Shown here: one piece after another, positions 16,144-28,277 of the stretch | Numbering within the stretch: position 1 is the first letter of the stretch | Layout of the letters: every line of letters starts with the position of its first letter | NCBI GenBank assembly: GCA_027488255.1 | Contig: JAIYBZ010000035.1 | Location: 186,001-250,000, forward strand | Reading direction: 5' to 3' | Length of the DNA stretch: 64,000 bases | Source of the DNA: Comamonadaceae bacterium | GTDB lineage: Bacteria > Pseudomonadota > Gammaproteobacteria > Burkholderiales > Burkholderiaceae_C | Notes under the pieces: model-generated | What the model saw: only the letters and a program-made list of their open reading frames with translations | What the model was told of the DNA's origin: nothing | Database searches by the model: none | Position numbers and translations under genes: made by a program

Positions 16144-19131
16144 ATGTCCAGTACCACTGTTGCCGAGTTCGCAAACGAACTCAAAAAATCTGCCGATGTC
16201 TTGCTCGATCAGTTGCGATCGGCAGGCGTTGCCAAGAGCGCAGACAGCGACACGCTGACCGACTCTGACAAGCAAAAATTGCTCAGCTACTTGCAGGCCA
16301 GCCATGGCACTGTGACCACTGACCGTAAAAAAATCACCTTGGTGAAGAAATCCACCAGCGAAATCAAGCAAGCCGATGCCTCTGGCAAGGCCCGCACGAT
16401 TCAGGTGGAAGTGCGTAAAAAGCGCACGCTCATCAAGCGTGACGACGAACCTGCGGCAGAAAGCGCAGCAGAGTCGCAAGAGGCCTTGATTGACCACGCC
16501 GATTTGGCGCGTCGTGAAGAAGAGGCCCGCCGCCAAGCGGAGCTGATTCGCCGCCAAGAAGAAGAGTTGGCTGAAAAGCGCCGCCTGCGTGAAGCACAAG
16601 AGGCCAAGCAACGCTCTGAGCTGGAGGCACAAGAGGCCCAATCGCGCGCTGAAGTGCAGTCTTTGTCAGAAGCGGCTGCCTTGGCCGCTGGCCAAGCAAG
16701 TGGTGCCAAACCGACCTTGAGCCGCGAAGAACGCGAGCAATTGGCCCGCGCTGAAGCCGCCAGCCTCAACGCTGCATCGCAAGTGAAAACAACCTCCGCT
16801 GGCACTGCGGCCAGCGCCGAAAGTGCTGCCGCGACCAAGGCCGCCGAATTGGCCGAAGCCGCTGCGGCCAAAGCCAAGGCAGACAAACAAGCACGCGAAG
16901 CTGCAGCCCAAAAAGCAGCGGCCGATTCAAAAGCCAAAGCCGACGAAGACTCGGCTCGAGCCGTTGATCTGGATCTGCGTCGCCGTAAAGCTTTGGCCGA
17001 AGCCGAAGCGATTCGCTCGATGATGAGTGCCCCTAAAAAGGTCTTGGTGGCCAAGAAGGACGAGGCGAAAGCAGAGCCCAAGGCCGCCGTCAAAGGCACC
17101 TTGCACAAACCTGCTGGCACACCTGCTCCAGGCGCTCGTGCGGCGGCAGCCCAAGCGGCAGCACCTTCATCGCCGGGTGGCAACAAAGAAGTCAAGTCGG
17201 CCAAATTGTCGTCCAGCTGGGCGGGTGATCCAGCCAAGAAAAAAGCCATTCCCACCCGTGGCGACACGAGCGGTGGCGTGGGACGCAACAACTGGCGCGC
17301 GGGCCCTCGCGGTCGCCGTGGCAATGACCGCGATCGCGAAGACGCACAAACCCAACAAGCGCCTGCCGAAGTGCGCGTGCTTGAAGTGCACGTGCCTGAA
17401 ACCATCACGGTGGCCGAACTGGCCCACAAGATGGCCATCAAGGCCTCAGAAGTCATCAAGCATTTGATGAAGCTGGGCCAAATGGCCACCATGAACCAAC
17501 CGCTGGACCAAGACACCGCCATGATCGTGGTGGAAGAAATGGGCCACAAAGCCGTGGTGGCCGCGCTGGACGATCCTGAAGCGTTCACCGACGAAGAAGT
17601 CTCCGATCAACAAGCCGAGTTGTTGCCCCGCGCGCCGGTGGTCACCGTCATGGGCCACGTCGACCACGGTAAAACCTCTTTGCTGGACTACATTCGCCGG
17701 GCCAAAGTGGCTTCGGGCGAAGCCGGTGGTATCACCCAGCACATTGGGGCTTACCACGTCGAGACGCCTCGCGGCATGATTTCTTTCTTGGACACGCCCG
17801 GTCACGAGGCCTTCACGGCCATGCGTGCCCGTGGTGCCCAAGCCACCGACATCGTGATCTTGGTGGTGGCGGGTGACGACGGTGTGATGCCGCAAACCAA
17901 AGAAGCCATCAAACACGCCAAGGCCGCGGGTGTGCCCATTGTGGTCGCCATCAATAAGATGGACAAGCCCGATGCCAATATCGAGCGCGTACGCAGCGAG
18001 TTGATTTCTGAAGAAGTGGTTCCCGAAGAGTTCGGCGGCGATTCGCCATTTGTCTCGGTCTCGGCCAAGACCGGTTTGGGCATTGACGACTTGCTTGAGC
18101 AAGTGTTGTTGCAAGCCGAAGTGCTGGAGCTCAAAGCCCCCGTGCAAGCGGCCGCCAAGGGTTTGGTCATCGAAGCCCGTTTGGACAAAGGCCGTGGCCC
18201 TGTCGCCACCATCTTGGTGCAGTCCGGTACTTTGAACACCGGCGATGTGGTGTTGGCGGGTCAAACCTTTGGCCGCGTGCGTGCCATGTTGGACGAAAAC
18301 GCGCAACCCATCAAAACGGCGGGCCCCTCGATTCCAGTCGAGATTCAAGGCTTGACCGAAGTGCCGCAAGCCGGTGACGAGTTCATGGTCATGGGCGATG
18401 AGCGCCGTGCCCGCGAGATCGCCACTTATCGCGCAGGCAAGTTCCGCAACACCAAATTGGCCAAGCAACAAGCGGCCAAGCTGGAGAACATGTTCACCGA
18501 CATGGCCGCCGGCGAAGTCAAGATGTTGCCCATCATCGTCAAGGCCGACGTGCAGGGCTCGCAAGAAGCCTTGGGCGCCTCCTTGCTCAAGCTGTCCAAC
18601 GAAGAAGTCAAAGTCCAGTTGGTTTACTCCGGCGTGGGCGGCATCAGCGAATCGGACGTCAACTTGGCGATTGCCTCCAAGGCCATCGTGATCGGTTTCA
18701 ACGTGCGTGCCGATGCCGGTGCGCGCAAACTGGCCGAAGGCAATGGCGTTGATCTGCACTACTACAACATCATTTACGACGCTGTGGACGAGCTGAAAGC
18801 CGCCATGTCCGGCATGTTGGCCCCCGAGCAGCGCGAAGAAATCATGGGCATGGCCGAGATTCGGACCGTGTTTGTGGCCTCCAAGATCGGTACGGTGGCG
18901 GGTTGTATGGTCACGTCGGGCCAAGTCACGCGCAACGCCAAGTTCCGCTTGCTGCGCGACAACGTGGTCATCTACACCGGCGAACTCGACTCGCTCAAAC
19001 GCCTCAAAGACGACGTCCGCGAAGTCAAAGAAGGCTTCGAGTGCGGTATCAAACTCAAGAACTACAACGACATCAAAGAAGGCGATCAACTCGAATTCTT
19101 CGACGTCAAGGAAATCGCGAGAACGCTGTAA
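16144..19131 (+). CDS. infB: Translation initiation factor IF-2
   Basis: A 995-residue IF2, the GTPase that places initiator tRNA on the 30S subunit and promotes subunit joining. It begins with an IF2-N domain ([20 protein letters not shown]) and has a long charged, alanine-rich linker (about 95-420). A second IF2-N domain follows at about 415-470, then the GTPase core with GHVDHGKT at 504-511, DTPGHEAF at 550-557 and NKMDKPDAN from 604, and the C-terminal beta-barrel domains. GGAGG at 16127-16131 precedes the ATG at 16144, which also matches the family N-terminus; an upstream in-frame ATG gives an atypical leader. rbfA begins on the base after the stop. Confidence 0.97.
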   Translation: MSSTTVAEFANELKKSADVLLDQLRSAGVAKSADSDTLTDSDKQKLLSYLQASHGTVTTDRKKITLVKKSTSEIKQADASGKARTIQVEVRKKRTLIKRDDEPAAESAAESQEALIDHADLARREEEARRQAELIRRQEEELAEKRRLREAQEAKQRSELEAQEAQSRAEVQSLSEAAALAAGQASGAKPTLSREEREQLARAEAASLNAASQVKTTSAGTAASAESAAATKAAELAEAAAAKAKADKQAREAAAQKAAADSKAKADEDSARAVDLDLRRRKALAEAEAIRSMMSAPKKVLVAKKDEAKAEPKAAVKGTLHKPAGTPAPGARAAAAQAAAPSSPGGNKEVKSAKLSSSWAGDPAKKKAIPTRGDTSGGVGRNNWRAGPRGRRGNDRDREDAQTQQAPAEVRVLEVHVPETITVAELAHKMAIKASEVIKHLMKLGQMATMNQPLDQDTAMIVVEEMGHKAVVAALDDPEAFTDEEVSDQQAELLPRAPVVTVMGHVDHGKTSLLDYIRRAKVASGEAGGITQHIGAYHVETPRGMISFLDTPGHEAFTAMRARGAQATDIVILVVAGDDGVMPQTKEAIKHAKAAGVPIVVAINKMDKPDANIERVRSELISEEVVPEEFGGDSPFVSVSAKTGLGIDDLLEQVLLQAEVLELKAPVQAAAKGLVIEARLDKGRGPVATILVQSGTLNTGDVVLAGQTFGRVRAMLDENAQPIKTAGPSIPVEIQGLTEVPQAGDEFMVMGDERRAREIATYRAGKFRNTKLAKQQAAKLENMFTDMAAGEVKMLPIIVKADVQGSQEALGASLLKLSNEEVKVQLVYSGVGGISESDVNLAIASKAIVIGFNVRADAGARKLAEGNGVDLHYYNIIYDAVDELKAAMSGMLAPEQREEIMGMAEIRTVFVASKIGTVAGCMVTSGQVTRNAKFRLLRDNVVIYTGELDSLKRLKDDVREVKEGFECGIKLKNYNDIKEGDQLEFFDVKEIARTL

Positions 19132-19506
19132 ATGGCGCGAAAAAAGCCGTCATCTGTGCCTAATCGCGGTTTCCGCGTGGCCGACCAGATCCAACGCGAT
19201 CTGGCCGAGTTGATCGCGCGCGAGTTGAAAGACCCGCGCGTGGGCATGGTCACGCTGAATGCGATCGAGGTCACGCCCGATTACGCACACGCCAAGGTGT
19301 ATTTCAGTGTCTTAACGGGTAACCCCGAAGAGGCCACTGAAGGCCTGAATGCGGCGGCTGGCTTTTTGCGCAATGGCTTGTTCAAACGCTTGCACATCCA
19401 CACAGTGCCGACCTTGCATTTTTTGTTTGACCGCACCACAGAGCGTGCATCCGACATGAATGCCTTGATCGCCAAAGCCGTGTCTTCACGCGCTCAGGAG
19501 GACTGA
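19132..19506 (+). CDS. rbfA: 30S ribosome-binding factor RbfA
   Basis: A 124-residue cold-shock and 30S-maturation factor of the KH-like type. The family features [20 protein letters not shown], the [18 protein letters not shown] stretch, AKVYFSVL, and the C-terminal [20 protein letters not shown] are all visible. The ATG follows the infB stop with no gap, so its ribosome site must lie within the end of infB and translation is probably coupled. truB follows two bases after the stop, continuing the operon. Confidence 0.95.
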   Translation: MARKKPSSVPNRGFRVADQIQRDLAELIARELKDPRVGMVTLNAIEVTPDYAHAKVYFSVLTGNPEEATEGLNAAAGFLRNGLFKRLHIHTVPTLHFLFDRTTERASDMNALIAKAVSSRAQED

Positions 19507-19508
19507 GC

Positions 19509-20489
19509 ATGAACGCGCCACGCACCAGGGTGCAGCGGCGCCCTGTGCATGGGGTGCTGCTGCTGGACAAACCGCTGGGACTTTCCAGCAACCAAGCTTT
19601 GCAAAAAGCCAAATGGCTGTTGCGCGCCGAAAAGGCAGGCCATACCGGCACCCTCGACCCCTTGGCAAGCGGTGTTTTGCCGCTGTGTTTTGGCGCAGCC
19701 ACCAAGTTCAGTCAACTGCATCTGGACGCCGACAAAATTTACGAAACCACCATTCGTCTGGGCACCAAAACCAGCACAGGCGATGCCGAAGGCGATGTGC
19801 TCGAAGTGCGAGAAGTGTCATGTTCGGTGGGTACAGTGGTTGAAGTGTTGGACCGGTTCATGGGGCCGATCCGTCAAATTCCACCGATGCACAGTGCTTT
19901 GAAAAAAGACGGCAAGCCTTTGTATGAATACGCCCGAAGTGGTGAAACCGTTGAGCGCGAAGCACGCGATGTGGTGATCCATGACTTGGAGTTGCTGGAC
20001 ATGGCGTTGAAGGGCGAAGAGCCGTTTTTGCGTCTGCGTGTGCATTGCAGCAAGGGCACCTACATCCGCACATTGGGTGAAGACATCGGCGAAGCTTTGG
20101 GATGCGGTGGCCATTTGGTGGCCTTGCGCAGAGTGGCCACGGGCCCATTTGAAGCGGGTCAGTGCGTCAGCCTCGACGTATTGGAGGCCATGGAAGAGGG
20201 CCAACGCTTGAGCGCGGTGCAGCCTGTGGATGTGTTGTTGCCGGGCTTTACCGCACTGAATTTGGAAGGCGATGAAGCCTCGCGTTTTTTGAATGGGGTG
20301 CGCCGTCGCGGCCCTTGGGTTGATTGTGATCAAGTCGTGGTGTACGGAGAAGATCCTCGCGCCTTGCTGGGAACAGCAGTGGTGCAAGACGGCGAATTGA
20401 TTCCGGGTCGCTTGTTGAGCCCGATCGAAATTCAACAGATTTTGGAAAAATCACCTGCAACCGAGCCAATGCTGGCCGAGCAGGTTTAA
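19509..20489 (+). CDS. truB: tRNA pseudouridine(55) synthase TruB
   Basis: A 326-residue TruB, which isomerises uridine 55 in the T loop of tRNAs. The N-terminal motif [14 protein letters not shown] and the catalytic [17 protein letters not shown], with nucleophile D50, are intact. [20 protein letters not shown] marks the RNA-binding part, and the C-terminal PUA-like region is shorter than in archaeal enzymes. It starts two bases after rbfA and precedes typA by 13 bases, with AGGAAG-like sequence before that next gene. Confidence 0.96.
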   Translation: MNAPRTRVQRRPVHGVLLLDKPLGLSSNQALQKAKWLLRAEKAGHTGTLDPLASGVLPLCFGAATKFSQLHLDADKIYETTIRLGTKTSTGDAEGDVLEVREVSCSVGTVVEVLDRFMGPIRQIPPMHSALKKDGKPLYEYARSGETVEREARDVVIHDLELLDMALKGEEPFLRLRVHCSKGTYIRTLGEDIGEALGCGGHLVALRRVATGPFEAGQCVSLDVLEAMEEGQRLSAVQPVDVLLPGFTALNLEGDEASRFLNGVRRRGPWVDCDQVVVYGEDPRALLGTAVVQDGELIPGRLLSPIEIQQILEKSPATEPMLAEQV

Positions 20490-20502
20490 AGGAAGAGAAA
20501 GC

Positions 20503-22320
20503 ATGAGCAAGCAAATTCGCAACATCGCCATCATTGCGCACGTTGACCACGGCAAAACCACCATGGTGGACCAACTGCTGCGCCAGTCGGGCACTTTTGC
20601 CGAGCACGAAAAAGTGGTCGATACCGTCATGGACAACAACGCCATTGAGCGTGAGCGCGGCATCACCATCTTGGCCAAAAACTGTGCGGTCAGCTGGGAA
20701 GGCACCCACATCAACATCGTGGACACGCCCGGTCACGCGGACTTTGGCGGTGAAGTGGAACGTGCTTTGTCCATGGTGGACGGCGTGGTGCTCTTGATCG
20801 ATGCGCAAGAAGGTCCGATGCCGCAAACCCGTTTCGTGACCAAAAAGGCCTTGGCCTTGGGTCTGAAGCCGATCGTGGTGGTGAACAAAGTGGACAAGCC
20901 CGGCGCCAACCCCGACAAAGTGGTGAACGCCGCTTTCGACTTGTTTGACAAACTCGGTGCCAACGACGAGCAGCTCGACTTTCCCGTGGTGTACGCCTCG
21001 GGTATCAACGGCTGGACATCGCTGGAAGAGGGCGCGCCCGGTGAACAGTGGGGCCCCGACATGTCGGCGCTTTTCAACACCGTGTTGAAGCACGTCAAGC
21101 CCAACTCGGGTGACCCGGCTGCACCATTGCAATTGCAAGTGTCTGCGCTCGATTTTTCGACGTTTGTGGGCCGCATCGGCGTTGGCCGTATCAGCCAAGG
21201 CACGATCAAGCCCAACATGGATGTGGTCGTCATGGAAGGCCCCAACGGGTCCACCGTGAAAGGCCGAATCAACCAAGTGTTGACATTCCAAGGTCTTGAC
21301 CGCGTGCAAGTGACCGAAGCCGGCCCTGGCGACATCGTCTTGATCAACGGCATCGCCGACCTGAACATTGGCGTCACCGTGACCGACCCCTTGAACCCCG
21401 CGCCCCTGCCCATGCTGAAGGTGGACGAACCCACGCTGACCATGAACTTCTGCGTGAACACCTCGCCATTGGCCGGTCGTGAAGGCAAGTACGTGACCAG
21501 CCGTCAGATCTGGGACCGTCTGCAAAAAGAACTGCAACACAACGTGGCTTTGCGCGTGAAAGAAACCGACGAAGACGGTATCTTCGAAGTGGCCGGCCGT
21601 GGCGAATTGCACTTGACCATTTTGTTGGAAAACATGCGCCGTGAAGGCTATGAATTGGCGGTCTCGAAGCCCCGCGTGTTGTTCCGCGACATCGATGGCG
21701 AACGACACGAACCCATTGAATTGGTGACGGCCGATATCGAAGAAAACCACCAAGGCGGCGTGATGCAAGCCTTGGGCGAGCGCAAAGGCGAATTGGTCAA
21801 TATGGAACCCGATGGCCGTGGCCGTGTCCGTTTGGAATACCGCATTCCTGCCCGTGGCTTGATTGGATTCACCAACGAATTCCTCAACTTGACCCGTGGT
21901 TCAGGTTTGATCTCGAACATTTTTGACAGCTACGAGCCGCACAAAGGCGAGATCGGTGGCCGTAAAAACGGCGTCTTGATTTCGATGGACGATGGTGAAA
22001 TTTTCACCTACGCCTTGGGCAAGTTGGACGACCGTGGCCGCATGTTCGTCAAGGCCAACGATCCGGTGTACGAAGGCATGATTGTGGGCATCCACAGCCG
22101 TGACAACGATTTGGTGGTGAACGCCACCCGCACCAAGCAGCTGACCAACTTCCGTGTTTCGGGCAAGGAAGATGCCATCAAGATCACCCCGCCCATCGAC
22201 TTGACCCTCGAATACGGGGTTGAATTCATTGAAGACGATGAGCTGGTGGAAATCACCCCCAAGAGCGTCCGTTTGCGCAAGCGTTTCCTGAAGGAAAGCG
22301 AACGCAAGCGCAACAAGTGA
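20503..22320 (+). CDS. typA: Ribosome-associated GTPase TypA/BipA
   Basis: A 605-residue translational GTPase related to EF-G and LepA, which assists 50S subunit assembly and stress adaptation. The GTPase motifs AHVDHGKT (12-19), [23 protein letters not shown] and [10 protein letters not shown] are present. They are followed by beta-barrel domain 2, two alpha/beta domains, and the BipA-specific C-terminal domain with [20 protein letters not shown]. The ATG has AGGAAG upstream. It follows truB closely and may be the last gene of the nusA operon. Confidence 0.96.
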   Translation: MSKQIRNIAIIAHVDHGKTTMVDQLLRQSGTFAEHEKVVDTVMDNNAIERERGITILAKNCAVSWEGTHINIVDTPGHADFGGEVERALSMVDGVVLLIDAQEGPMPQTRFVTKKALALGLKPIVVVNKVDKPGANPDKVVNAAFDLFDKLGANDEQLDFPVVYASGINGWTSLEEGAPGEQWGPDMSALFNTVLKHVKPNSGDPAAPLQLQVSALDFSTFVGRIGVGRISQGTIKPNMDVVVMEGPNGSTVKGRINQVLTFQGLDRVQVTEAGPGDIVLINGIADLNIGVTVTDPLNPAPLPMLKVDEPTLTMNFCVNTSPLAGREGKYVTSRQIWDRLQKELQHNVALRVKETDEDGIFEVAGRGELHLTILLENMRREGYELAVSKPRVLFRDIDGERHEPIELVTADIEENHQGGVMQALGERKGELVNMEPDGRGRVRLEYRIPARGLIGFTNEFLNLTRGSGLISNIFDSYEPHKGEIGGRKNGVLISMDDGEIFTYALGKLDDRGRMFVKANDPVYEGMIVGIHSRDNDLVVNATRTKQLTNFRVSGKEDAIKITPPIDLTLEYGVEFIEDDELVEITPKSVRLRKRFLKESERKRNK

Positions 22321-22332
22321 TCGGATAAAACC

Positions 22333-23217
22333 ATGCGCTTATCACACGGCTGGGCGGTCTTGACCATGGTGGGCGTCACCGCCCTCTGGTCGATTGCCGG
22401 TGTGGTGACGCGCCACTTGGAAGAAGCACGCAGCTTTGAAATCACTTTCTGGCGCAGCTTCTTCACGGTGCTTTCTTTGTTGGTGATCTTGCCCTTGTGG
22501 CAAGGTCGCGGCTTTTTGAAACGGCTGCCCTGGCGCAGCCGTTACTTTTGGTACTCGGGTCTGTGTTGGTGCGTCATGTTCACCGCGTTCATGGTCGCGC
22601 TGACCCTGACCGCCGTGGCCAATGTGCTGATCACCATGGCGGTGGGCCCCTTGCTCACTGCGCTGATCTCGCGTCTGTTTTTGGGTTACCAATTGCCCCT
22701 GCGCACGTGGTTTGCCATTGTTTTGGCCGGCATTGGCATCGGGTGGATGTATGGATCGCAGCTCAGCTTGGGCGACCCCAACTTCTTGATCGGCTCTTTG
22801 GTGGCCTTGTGCGTGCCCATTGCGGCCTCGGTGCAGTGGACAATGGTGCAAAAAAGCCAGAGCGAAGGCCTTAATTTGGACCTCGTGCCATCGGTCTTGC
22901 TGGGCGCCATCTTTTCAACGCTGCTCACCTTCCCGCTGTCTATGCCGTTTCAAGCGTCTTTGCACGATGTGGGCTTGCTCGCGGTGTTGGGTCTTTTTCA
23001 ATTGGCCATTCCGTGTGTGATCTCGGTGGTTTGTGCCCGTGTGCTCAAAGCGCCCGAGGTGTCTTTGTTGGCTTTGCTGGAAATCGTTTTTGGCATTGCA
23101 CTGGCGTGGTGGGGGGCCAACGAAGCCCCGCAACTCAGTGTGTTGATGGGTGGGGCTTTGGTCTTAGGAGCTTTGCTTCTCAATGAATGGTTGGGGTGGA
23201 AACAAAACAATGTCTGA
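22333..23217 (+). CDS. DMT-superfamily transporter, EamA type
   Basis: A 294-residue membrane protein with about ten hydrophobic segments arranged as two EamA repeats (roughly 8-140 and 150-290). The family glycine/proline pattern appears as TALWSIAGVVTRHL in helix 1 and APEVSLLALLEIVFGIALAW in helix 9. Such proteins export amino acids or other metabolites; the substrate cannot be told from the sequence. It starts 12 bases after typA, and its last eight bases overlap the start of the following acyl-CoA gene, which suggests co-transcription and perhaps a metabolic link to that pathway. Confidence 0.85.
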   Translation: MRLSHGWAVLTMVGVTALWSIAGVVTRHLEEARSFEITFWRSFFTVLSLLVILPLWQGRGFLKRLPWRSRYFWYSGLCWCVMFTAFMVALTLTAVANVLITMAVGPLLTALISRLFLGYQLPLRTWFAIVLAGIGIGWMYGSQLSLGDPNFLIGSLVALCVPIAASVQWTMVQKSQSEGLNLDLVPSVLLGAIFSTLLTFPLSMPFQASLHDVGLLAVLGLFQLAIPCVISVVCARVLKAPEVSLLALLEIVFGIALAWWGANEAPQLSVLMGGALVLGALLLNEWLGWKQNNV

Positions 23218-24292
23218 TGTCATCGCAGAGATCCAGGGCCGCATCGGTTGCATCACCCTGAACCGCCCCAAAGCACTCAATGCTTTGTCATTGGACATGG
23301 TGCGGATGCTCAGCCAAACCTTGCAGTCTTGGCAAGACGATCCACAGGTCTTGGCCGTGGCGGTGCGGGGGACCGGCAAAGAGGGGCCATTTGGCGCTTT
23401 TTGCGCCGGTGGCGATATCCGTTTTTTTCACCAAGCAGCACACGCAGCAGACCCTGCTCTGGCCGATTTTTTCACTGAAGAATACCGGCTGAACCACCTG
23501 ATCCACACCTACAGCAAACCCTATATCGCGTTCATGGACGGCATTGTCATGGGCGGTGGCATGGGCATCAGCCAAGGCGCCAGTGTGCGCGTGGTGACGG
23601 AACGCACCAAGATGGCCATGCCCGAAACCCTGATCGGTTTGTTCCCCGATGTGGGCGGCGGCTATTTTTTAAGCCGTTGTCCCGGTCGATTGGGAGAGTA
23701 TTTGGCCTTGACCGGACAGCTGTTGAATGGCGTCCAAGCGGTGGCCGCCAAGCTGGCTGACATCGCTTTGCCCAGTGGCATGTTGGAGCCCATCTGGCAA
23801 AAATTGATCAGCAGCCCCTTTGAAAACGCCGAATCGGTGGAACGCTGGGTCTTGGCTCAAGCGGGGGCGATGACGCCAGAAAAACTGCAGCCCCAACCGC
23901 TCATCGATGAGGTGTTTGGCCTGCCGACCGTGGCAGCGATGCTGCAAAAAATTGAGTCTTCAGACGACGATTGGTGTCAAAAAACCGCGCTGGCCTTGCG
24001 TCAACGTTCGCCCACCATGCTGCATGTGGTGCTCGAACAAATTCGCCGGGCCCGGACCATGAGTCTGGCCGATGATTTGCGCATGGAGCGCGACTTGGTG
24101 CACCACTGTTTTCATTTGCGCTCTGTTGCTGACAGCGAAACGGTGGAGGGCATTCGTGCTTTGGCCATCGACAAAGACCACCGCCCACAATGGAAACCCG
24201 AACGTGTAGAGGCCGTCGATTCCTCTGAAGTCGCACAGTTTTTTGTCAGCCCCTGGACGCCGGCGCTTCATCCATTGCGAGAGCTCGCTTAA
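23210..24292 (+). CDS. Enoyl-CoA hydratase/isomerase family protein, 3-hydroxyisobutyryl-CoA hydrolase-like
   Basis: A 360-residue crotonase-fold protein. The oxyanion-hole segments FCAGGDIRFFH and MDGIVMGGGMGISQG are clear, and MPETLIGLFPDVGGGYFLSR is the signature of the HIBCH branch, which hydrolyses 3-hydroxyisobutyryl-CoA in valine breakdown. The length also suits HIBCH better than the shorter hydratases. The ATG at 23210 lies within the end of the preceding transporter gene; nine extra in-frame codons upstream are possible but less likely. An alternative is a general enoyl-CoA hydratase of the same branch. No other valine-pathway genes are nearby. Confidence 0.82.
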   Translation: MSDVIAEIQGRIGCITLNRPKALNALSLDMVRMLSQTLQSWQDDPQVLAVAVRGTGKEGPFGAFCAGGDIRFFHQAAHAADPALADFFTEEYRLNHLIHTYSKPYIAFMDGIVMGGGMGISQGASVRVVTERTKMAMPETLIGLFPDVGGGYFLSRCPGRLGEYLALTGQLLNGVQAVAAKLADIALPSGMLEPIWQKLISSPFENAESVERWVLAQAGAMTPEKLQPQPLIDEVFGLPTVAAMLQKIESSDDDWCQKTALALRQRSPTMLHVVLEQIRRARTMSLADDLRMERDLVHHCFHLRSVADSETVEGIRALAIDKDHRPQWKPERVEAVDSSEVAQFFVSPWTPALHPLRELA

Positions 24293-24313
24293 GCCCTTGA
24301 ACGGGATTGGCCT

Positions 24314-24808
24314 TCACCGATCGCGGTGGCGGCTCTTCATGGCACGCTCAACTTCGCGTTTTCCTTCACGGTCTTTGATGGTGTCGCGTTTGTCGTGCTC
24401 GGCCTTGCCTTTGGCCAGGGCGATATCGCACTTCACTTTGCCGGCTTTCCAGTGCAGGTTGATCGGCACCAAGGTGTACCCTTTTTGCTCAATTTTTCCA
24501 ATCAGCCGTTTGATCTCTTCTTTGTTGAGCAACAACTTCCGCGTGCGCGCCGCTTCAGGCGTGATGTGGGTGGAAGCCGTTTTGAGCGGGTTGATCAGAC
24601 AGCCAATGATGAACAATTCGCCGTTGCGAATGACCACATAGCCATCGGTCAGTTGCACCTTGCCTTCACGAATCGCCTTGACCTCCCAGCCCTCGAGCAC
24701 CATGCCCGCTTCGTAGCGCTCTTCGAAAAAATAATCGAAGGCCGCCTTTTTGTTTTCGGCGATTTTGGCGAAGGTGGGGGGAGCAGAAGACTTTTTGGTG
24801 GTGGCCAT
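24314..24808 (-). CDS. smpB: tmRNA-binding protein SmpB
   Basis: A 164-residue SsrA-binding protein, which delivers tmRNA to stalled ribosomes in trans-translation. The visible motifs are [37 protein letters not shown], split over beta strands of the barrel, [22 protein letters not shown], and the basic C-terminal tail ending [15 protein letters not shown], which folds into the decoding site. ATG at 24808 (MATTKK) is chosen over an in-frame ATG 37 codons upstream, which would overlap the divergent ratA gene. The ssrA gene itself is not in the window. Confidence 0.95.
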   Translation of the reverse strand: MATTKKSSAPPTFAKIAENKKAAFDYFFEERYEAGMVLEGWEVKAIREGKVQLTDGYVVIRNGELFIIGCLINPLKTASTHITPEAARTRKLLLNKEEIKRLIGKIEQKGYTLVPINLHWKAGKVKCDIALAKGKAEHDKRDTIKDREGKREVERAMKSRHRDR

Positions 24809-24885
24809 GGTGAGCAGATAAGGACGGCACGGCCGTTCACAAGAGTTTGTAGCCCCAAGACCGACTGTTCGTCCGATCGAAAAAC

Positions 24886-24891
24886 TACAAT
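24886..24891 (+). promoter_or_regulatory. Probable -10 box for ratA
   Basis: TACAAT, 11 bases before the ratA start codon. If it is used, transcription starts about five bases before the ATG and the message is nearly leaderless. No matching -35 hexamer is visible at normal spacing. Confidence 0.35.
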
Positions 24892-24902
24892 CGCTGCATT
24901 GT

Positions 24903-25343
24903 ATGAAGAATATCCACAAGTCCGTTCTGATCTGGTACAGCCCAGAGGAAATGTTTCAACTGGTCACCGACGTGGCCCGTTACCCTGAATTTTTGCCTTG
25001 GTGCGACCAAGCCCGCGTGCTCGAAAACGATGCACAAGGCATGTTGGCCGAGGTGGGCATCAGTTTGGGCGGTCTGCAACAAACTTTCACCACGCGCAAC
25101 ACCCATGTGGAAGGCCGTTCGGTGGCCATGAGTTTGGTTAAGGGACCGTTTTCGGATTTGACGGGCCTGTGGCAATTCACCCCGGTGGGCGATGGACAAC
25201 AGCGTGCCTGCAAGGTGGAGCTGAACCTTCAATATGGCTTTTCTAGCAAAACATTGGCCGCCTTGGTGGGTCCGGTGTTTGACAAAATTGCGGCCAGCAT
25301 GGTCGATGCTTTCGTCAAGCGCGCGGAAGTGGTCTACGGCTGA
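24903..25343 (+). CDS. ratA: START/COQ10-domain protein RatA (ubiquinone-binding type)
   Basis: A 146-residue single-domain protein of the polyketide cyclase/COQ10 family. The start [20 protein letters not shown] and [17 protein letters not shown] are typical. In E. coli the homologue RatA was described as a toxin that blocks 70S formation, while mitochondrial Coq10 binds ubiquinone, and for most bacterial homologues a lipid or quinone role is considered more likely. It is divergent from smpB and followed nine bases later by ratB, the conserved proteobacterial arrangement. The upstream gap holds a TACAAT box very close to the ATG. Confidence 0.88.
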   Translation: MKNIHKSVLIWYSPEEMFQLVTDVARYPEFLPWCDQARVLENDAQGMLAEVGISLGGLQQTFTTRNTHVEGRSVAMSLVKGPFSDLTGLWQFTPVGDGQQRACKVELNLQYGFSSKTLAALVGPVFDKIAASMVDAFVKRAEVVYG

Positions 25344-25351
25344 AGCGGCAT

Positions 25352-25726
25352 ATGGCGGAACCCCACCACTCCCTTGAGATCACCCTGTGCTGGAGCCTTG
25401 CGCCGCGCCATGTGCAAGAGCTCCAACTGTGTGTCCCGGAGGGCAGCACGGTCGAGGCTGTTTTGAAAAGCGCACTTGAACAACACCTGCATGGCAAGGA
25501 CCCCTCGGGCGAGGCTTCATTGTCTTCGCTGCATTTTCAACAGCCCGGAATATGGGGGCGCAAAGTTCCCTGGTCGCATGCCGTACAAGCAGGCGACCGG
25601 GTTGAGTTGTACCGGCCGCTGAAAGTCGATCCAAAGGTGGCCCGCCGTCAGCGATTCAAACGGCAAGGCAAAGGCCGTACAGGGCTGTTTGCCAACCGCA
25701 AAAGTGGCTCTGCCGCGGGCTATTGA
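25352..25726 (+). CDS. ratB: RnfH-family ubiquitin-like protein (RatB)
   Basis: A 124-residue protein whose first 95 residues match the RnfH/UPF0125 beta-grasp fold: an initial strand ITLCWSLAPRHVQELQLCVPEG, VEAVLKSAL, and VQAGDRVELYRPLKVDPKVARRQR, the near-invariant C-terminal motif. A basic tail follows (FKRQGKGRTGLFANRKSG). The function of RnfH is not established; it is found with ratA and smpB or in rnf operons. The methyltransferase gene starts seven bases after its stop. Confidence 0.87.
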   Translation: MAEPHHSLEITLCWSLAPRHVQELQLCVPEGSTVEAVLKSALEQHLHGKDPSGEASLSSLHFQQPGIWGRKVPWSHAVQAGDRVELYRPLKVDPKVARRQRFKRQGKGRTGLFANRKSGSAAGY

Positions 25727-25733
25727 TCACACC

Positions 25734-26642
25734 ATGCAAGCGTTGTTGACGGCCATTGCCGGTATGCACAACTCGGCCGATGCGTACCGGGTTTTTCATG
25801 GGCGCGGAGGGGTCTACCCAGAATCTTCGCAGTGGACTCTCGATTGGTTTTCCCCTGTTTGGGTACTGACGAGCTTCAAACCCGTATCTCCGGAGGTCTT
25901 GAGCCAATGCCACCAAGCCTTGTTGTCCCGCTGGCAATCTTTGGCGCCCAACGAACCCTTGAATTGGGTCTACCAATGTCGCGCCCCCGGTGAATCAGAA
26001 ACACGGCTCATGTCGGGGTCGGTGCCCGACAACCATGTAGTGACCGAGCGCGGTGCGCGGTATGCGGTGCATGTGTTGCGAGGCCAAAACCACGGGCTGT
26101 TTTTGGACATGGCCAATGGGCGCGAGTGGCTTAAACAACATGCCCAACACGAAAACGTGTTGAACCTCTTTGCTTACACCTGCGCTTTTTCGGTGGTGGC
26201 TTTGCAGGGTGGGGCGGCTCAAGTGGTCAATTTGGACATGAGCCCCACAGCGTTGGCCATCGGACAGCTCAACCACCGCTTGAACGACTTGCCGGCCAAA
26301 GCCCGGTTTTTGGCCCATGACGTGTTCAAGACCTGGGGCAAGATCAGCAAATTGGGGCCTTATGGCGTCATCGTGGTGGATCCACCCAGCTACCAAAAAG
26401 GCAGTTTTATCGCCACCAAAGACTACGTCAAATTGATCAGGCGCCTGCCTGACTTGTTAGAGCCGCAAGGCCATGTGTTGCTGTGCCTCAACGCGCCCGA
26501 GCTCGACACGGCGTTCCTGCACCAGCAAGTGGCCGAGGTGGCGCCCGGCTTGCGATTTGTCGAGCGGCTGGCCAATCCGGCGGCCTTTGTAGACGTTGAT
26601 CCGGAAAAATCTCTCAAAGTGCTGCATTACCAAAACGCTTGA
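25734..26642 (+). CDS. Class I SAM-dependent methyltransferase, RlmI/RlmK-like
   Basis: A 302-residue protein with a C-terminal Rossmann methyltransferase domain. Motif I is NLFAYTCAFS (144-153), the acidic ribose-binding loop is VNLDMS (165-170), and the catalytic loop is DPPSY (216-220) followed by QKGSF. This DPPxY pattern, with an upstream RGARY strand region, resembles the rRNA cytosine/guanine methyltransferases of the COG1092 group, but the N-terminal PUA domain of RlmI is missing and the N-terminal 100 residues are different. Substrate is therefore unknown; RNA is the best guess. The ATG at 25734 is chosen because it falls just after the ratB stop; longer in-frame versions would overlap ratB. 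Confidence 0.78.
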   Translation: MQALLTAIAGMHNSADAYRVFHGRGGVYPESSQWTLDWFSPVWVLTSFKPVSPEVLSQCHQALLSRWQSLAPNEPLNWVYQCRAPGESETRLMSGSVPDNHVVTERGARYAVHVLRGQNHGLFLDMANGREWLKQHAQHENVLNLFAYTCAFSVVALQGGAAQVVNLDMSPTALAIGQLNHRLNDLPAKARFLAHDVFKTWGKISKLGPYGVIVVDPPSYQKGSFIATKDYVKLIRRLPDLLEPQGHVLLCLNAPELDTAFLHQQVAEVAPGLRFVERLANPAAFVDVDPEKSLKVLHYQNA

Positions 26643-26709
26643 GTGCCTTGTCACTGGGGCCGCCTGCTCGCGGGGCGAAAAATACGGGAAATCCCTTGGT
26701 TGGCACGGG

Positions 26710-26715
26710 TACAAT
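26710..26715 (+). promoter_or_regulatory. Probable -10 box for guaB
   Basis: TACAAT, 22 bases before the guaB ATG, within an otherwise GC-rich gap. A start near 26722 would leave a short leader that still contains the GGAG ribosome site at 26724-26727. The -35 region is not clear. Confidence 0.4.
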
Positions 26716-26734
26716 CCATTTTTTGGAGCCTTAG

Positions 26735-28207
<1,473 letters not shown>

Positions 28208-28225
28208 AATCTGTTTCTGACCAAC

Positions 28226-28260
28226 AAGGCGTCTGTACCCCAGACGCCTTTTCATTTCTT
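28226..28260 (+). terminator. Hairpin between guaB and guaA
   Basis: A perfect ten-base-pair stem, AAGGCGTCTG at 28226-28235 and CAGACGCCTT at 28241-28250, with a five-base loop and a T-rich tail (TTCATTTCTT). It has the form of an intrinsic terminator, though the tail is interrupted, so partial read-through into guaA is plausible. Confidence 0.65.
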
Positions 28261-28277
28261 CTAGAGCGACGCCGGCC

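Noticed and set aside
17446-19089. A 547-codon open frame antisense to infB, and similar long antisense frames over typA (20248-21768), guaB (26744-28324) and prpE (36930-38366)
   Set aside because: All lie opposite well-conserved genes and share the same His/Val/Gln-rich composition produced by reading the opposite strand of codon-biased genes. None has a plausible ribosome site or domain.
24903-25726. ratA-ratB as a toxin-antitoxin module
   Set aside because: The names come from an E. coli report, but both proteins are widely conserved housekeeping families (COQ10/START and RnfH), and there is no antitoxin-like DNA-binding protein. I do not treat the pair as a toxin system.
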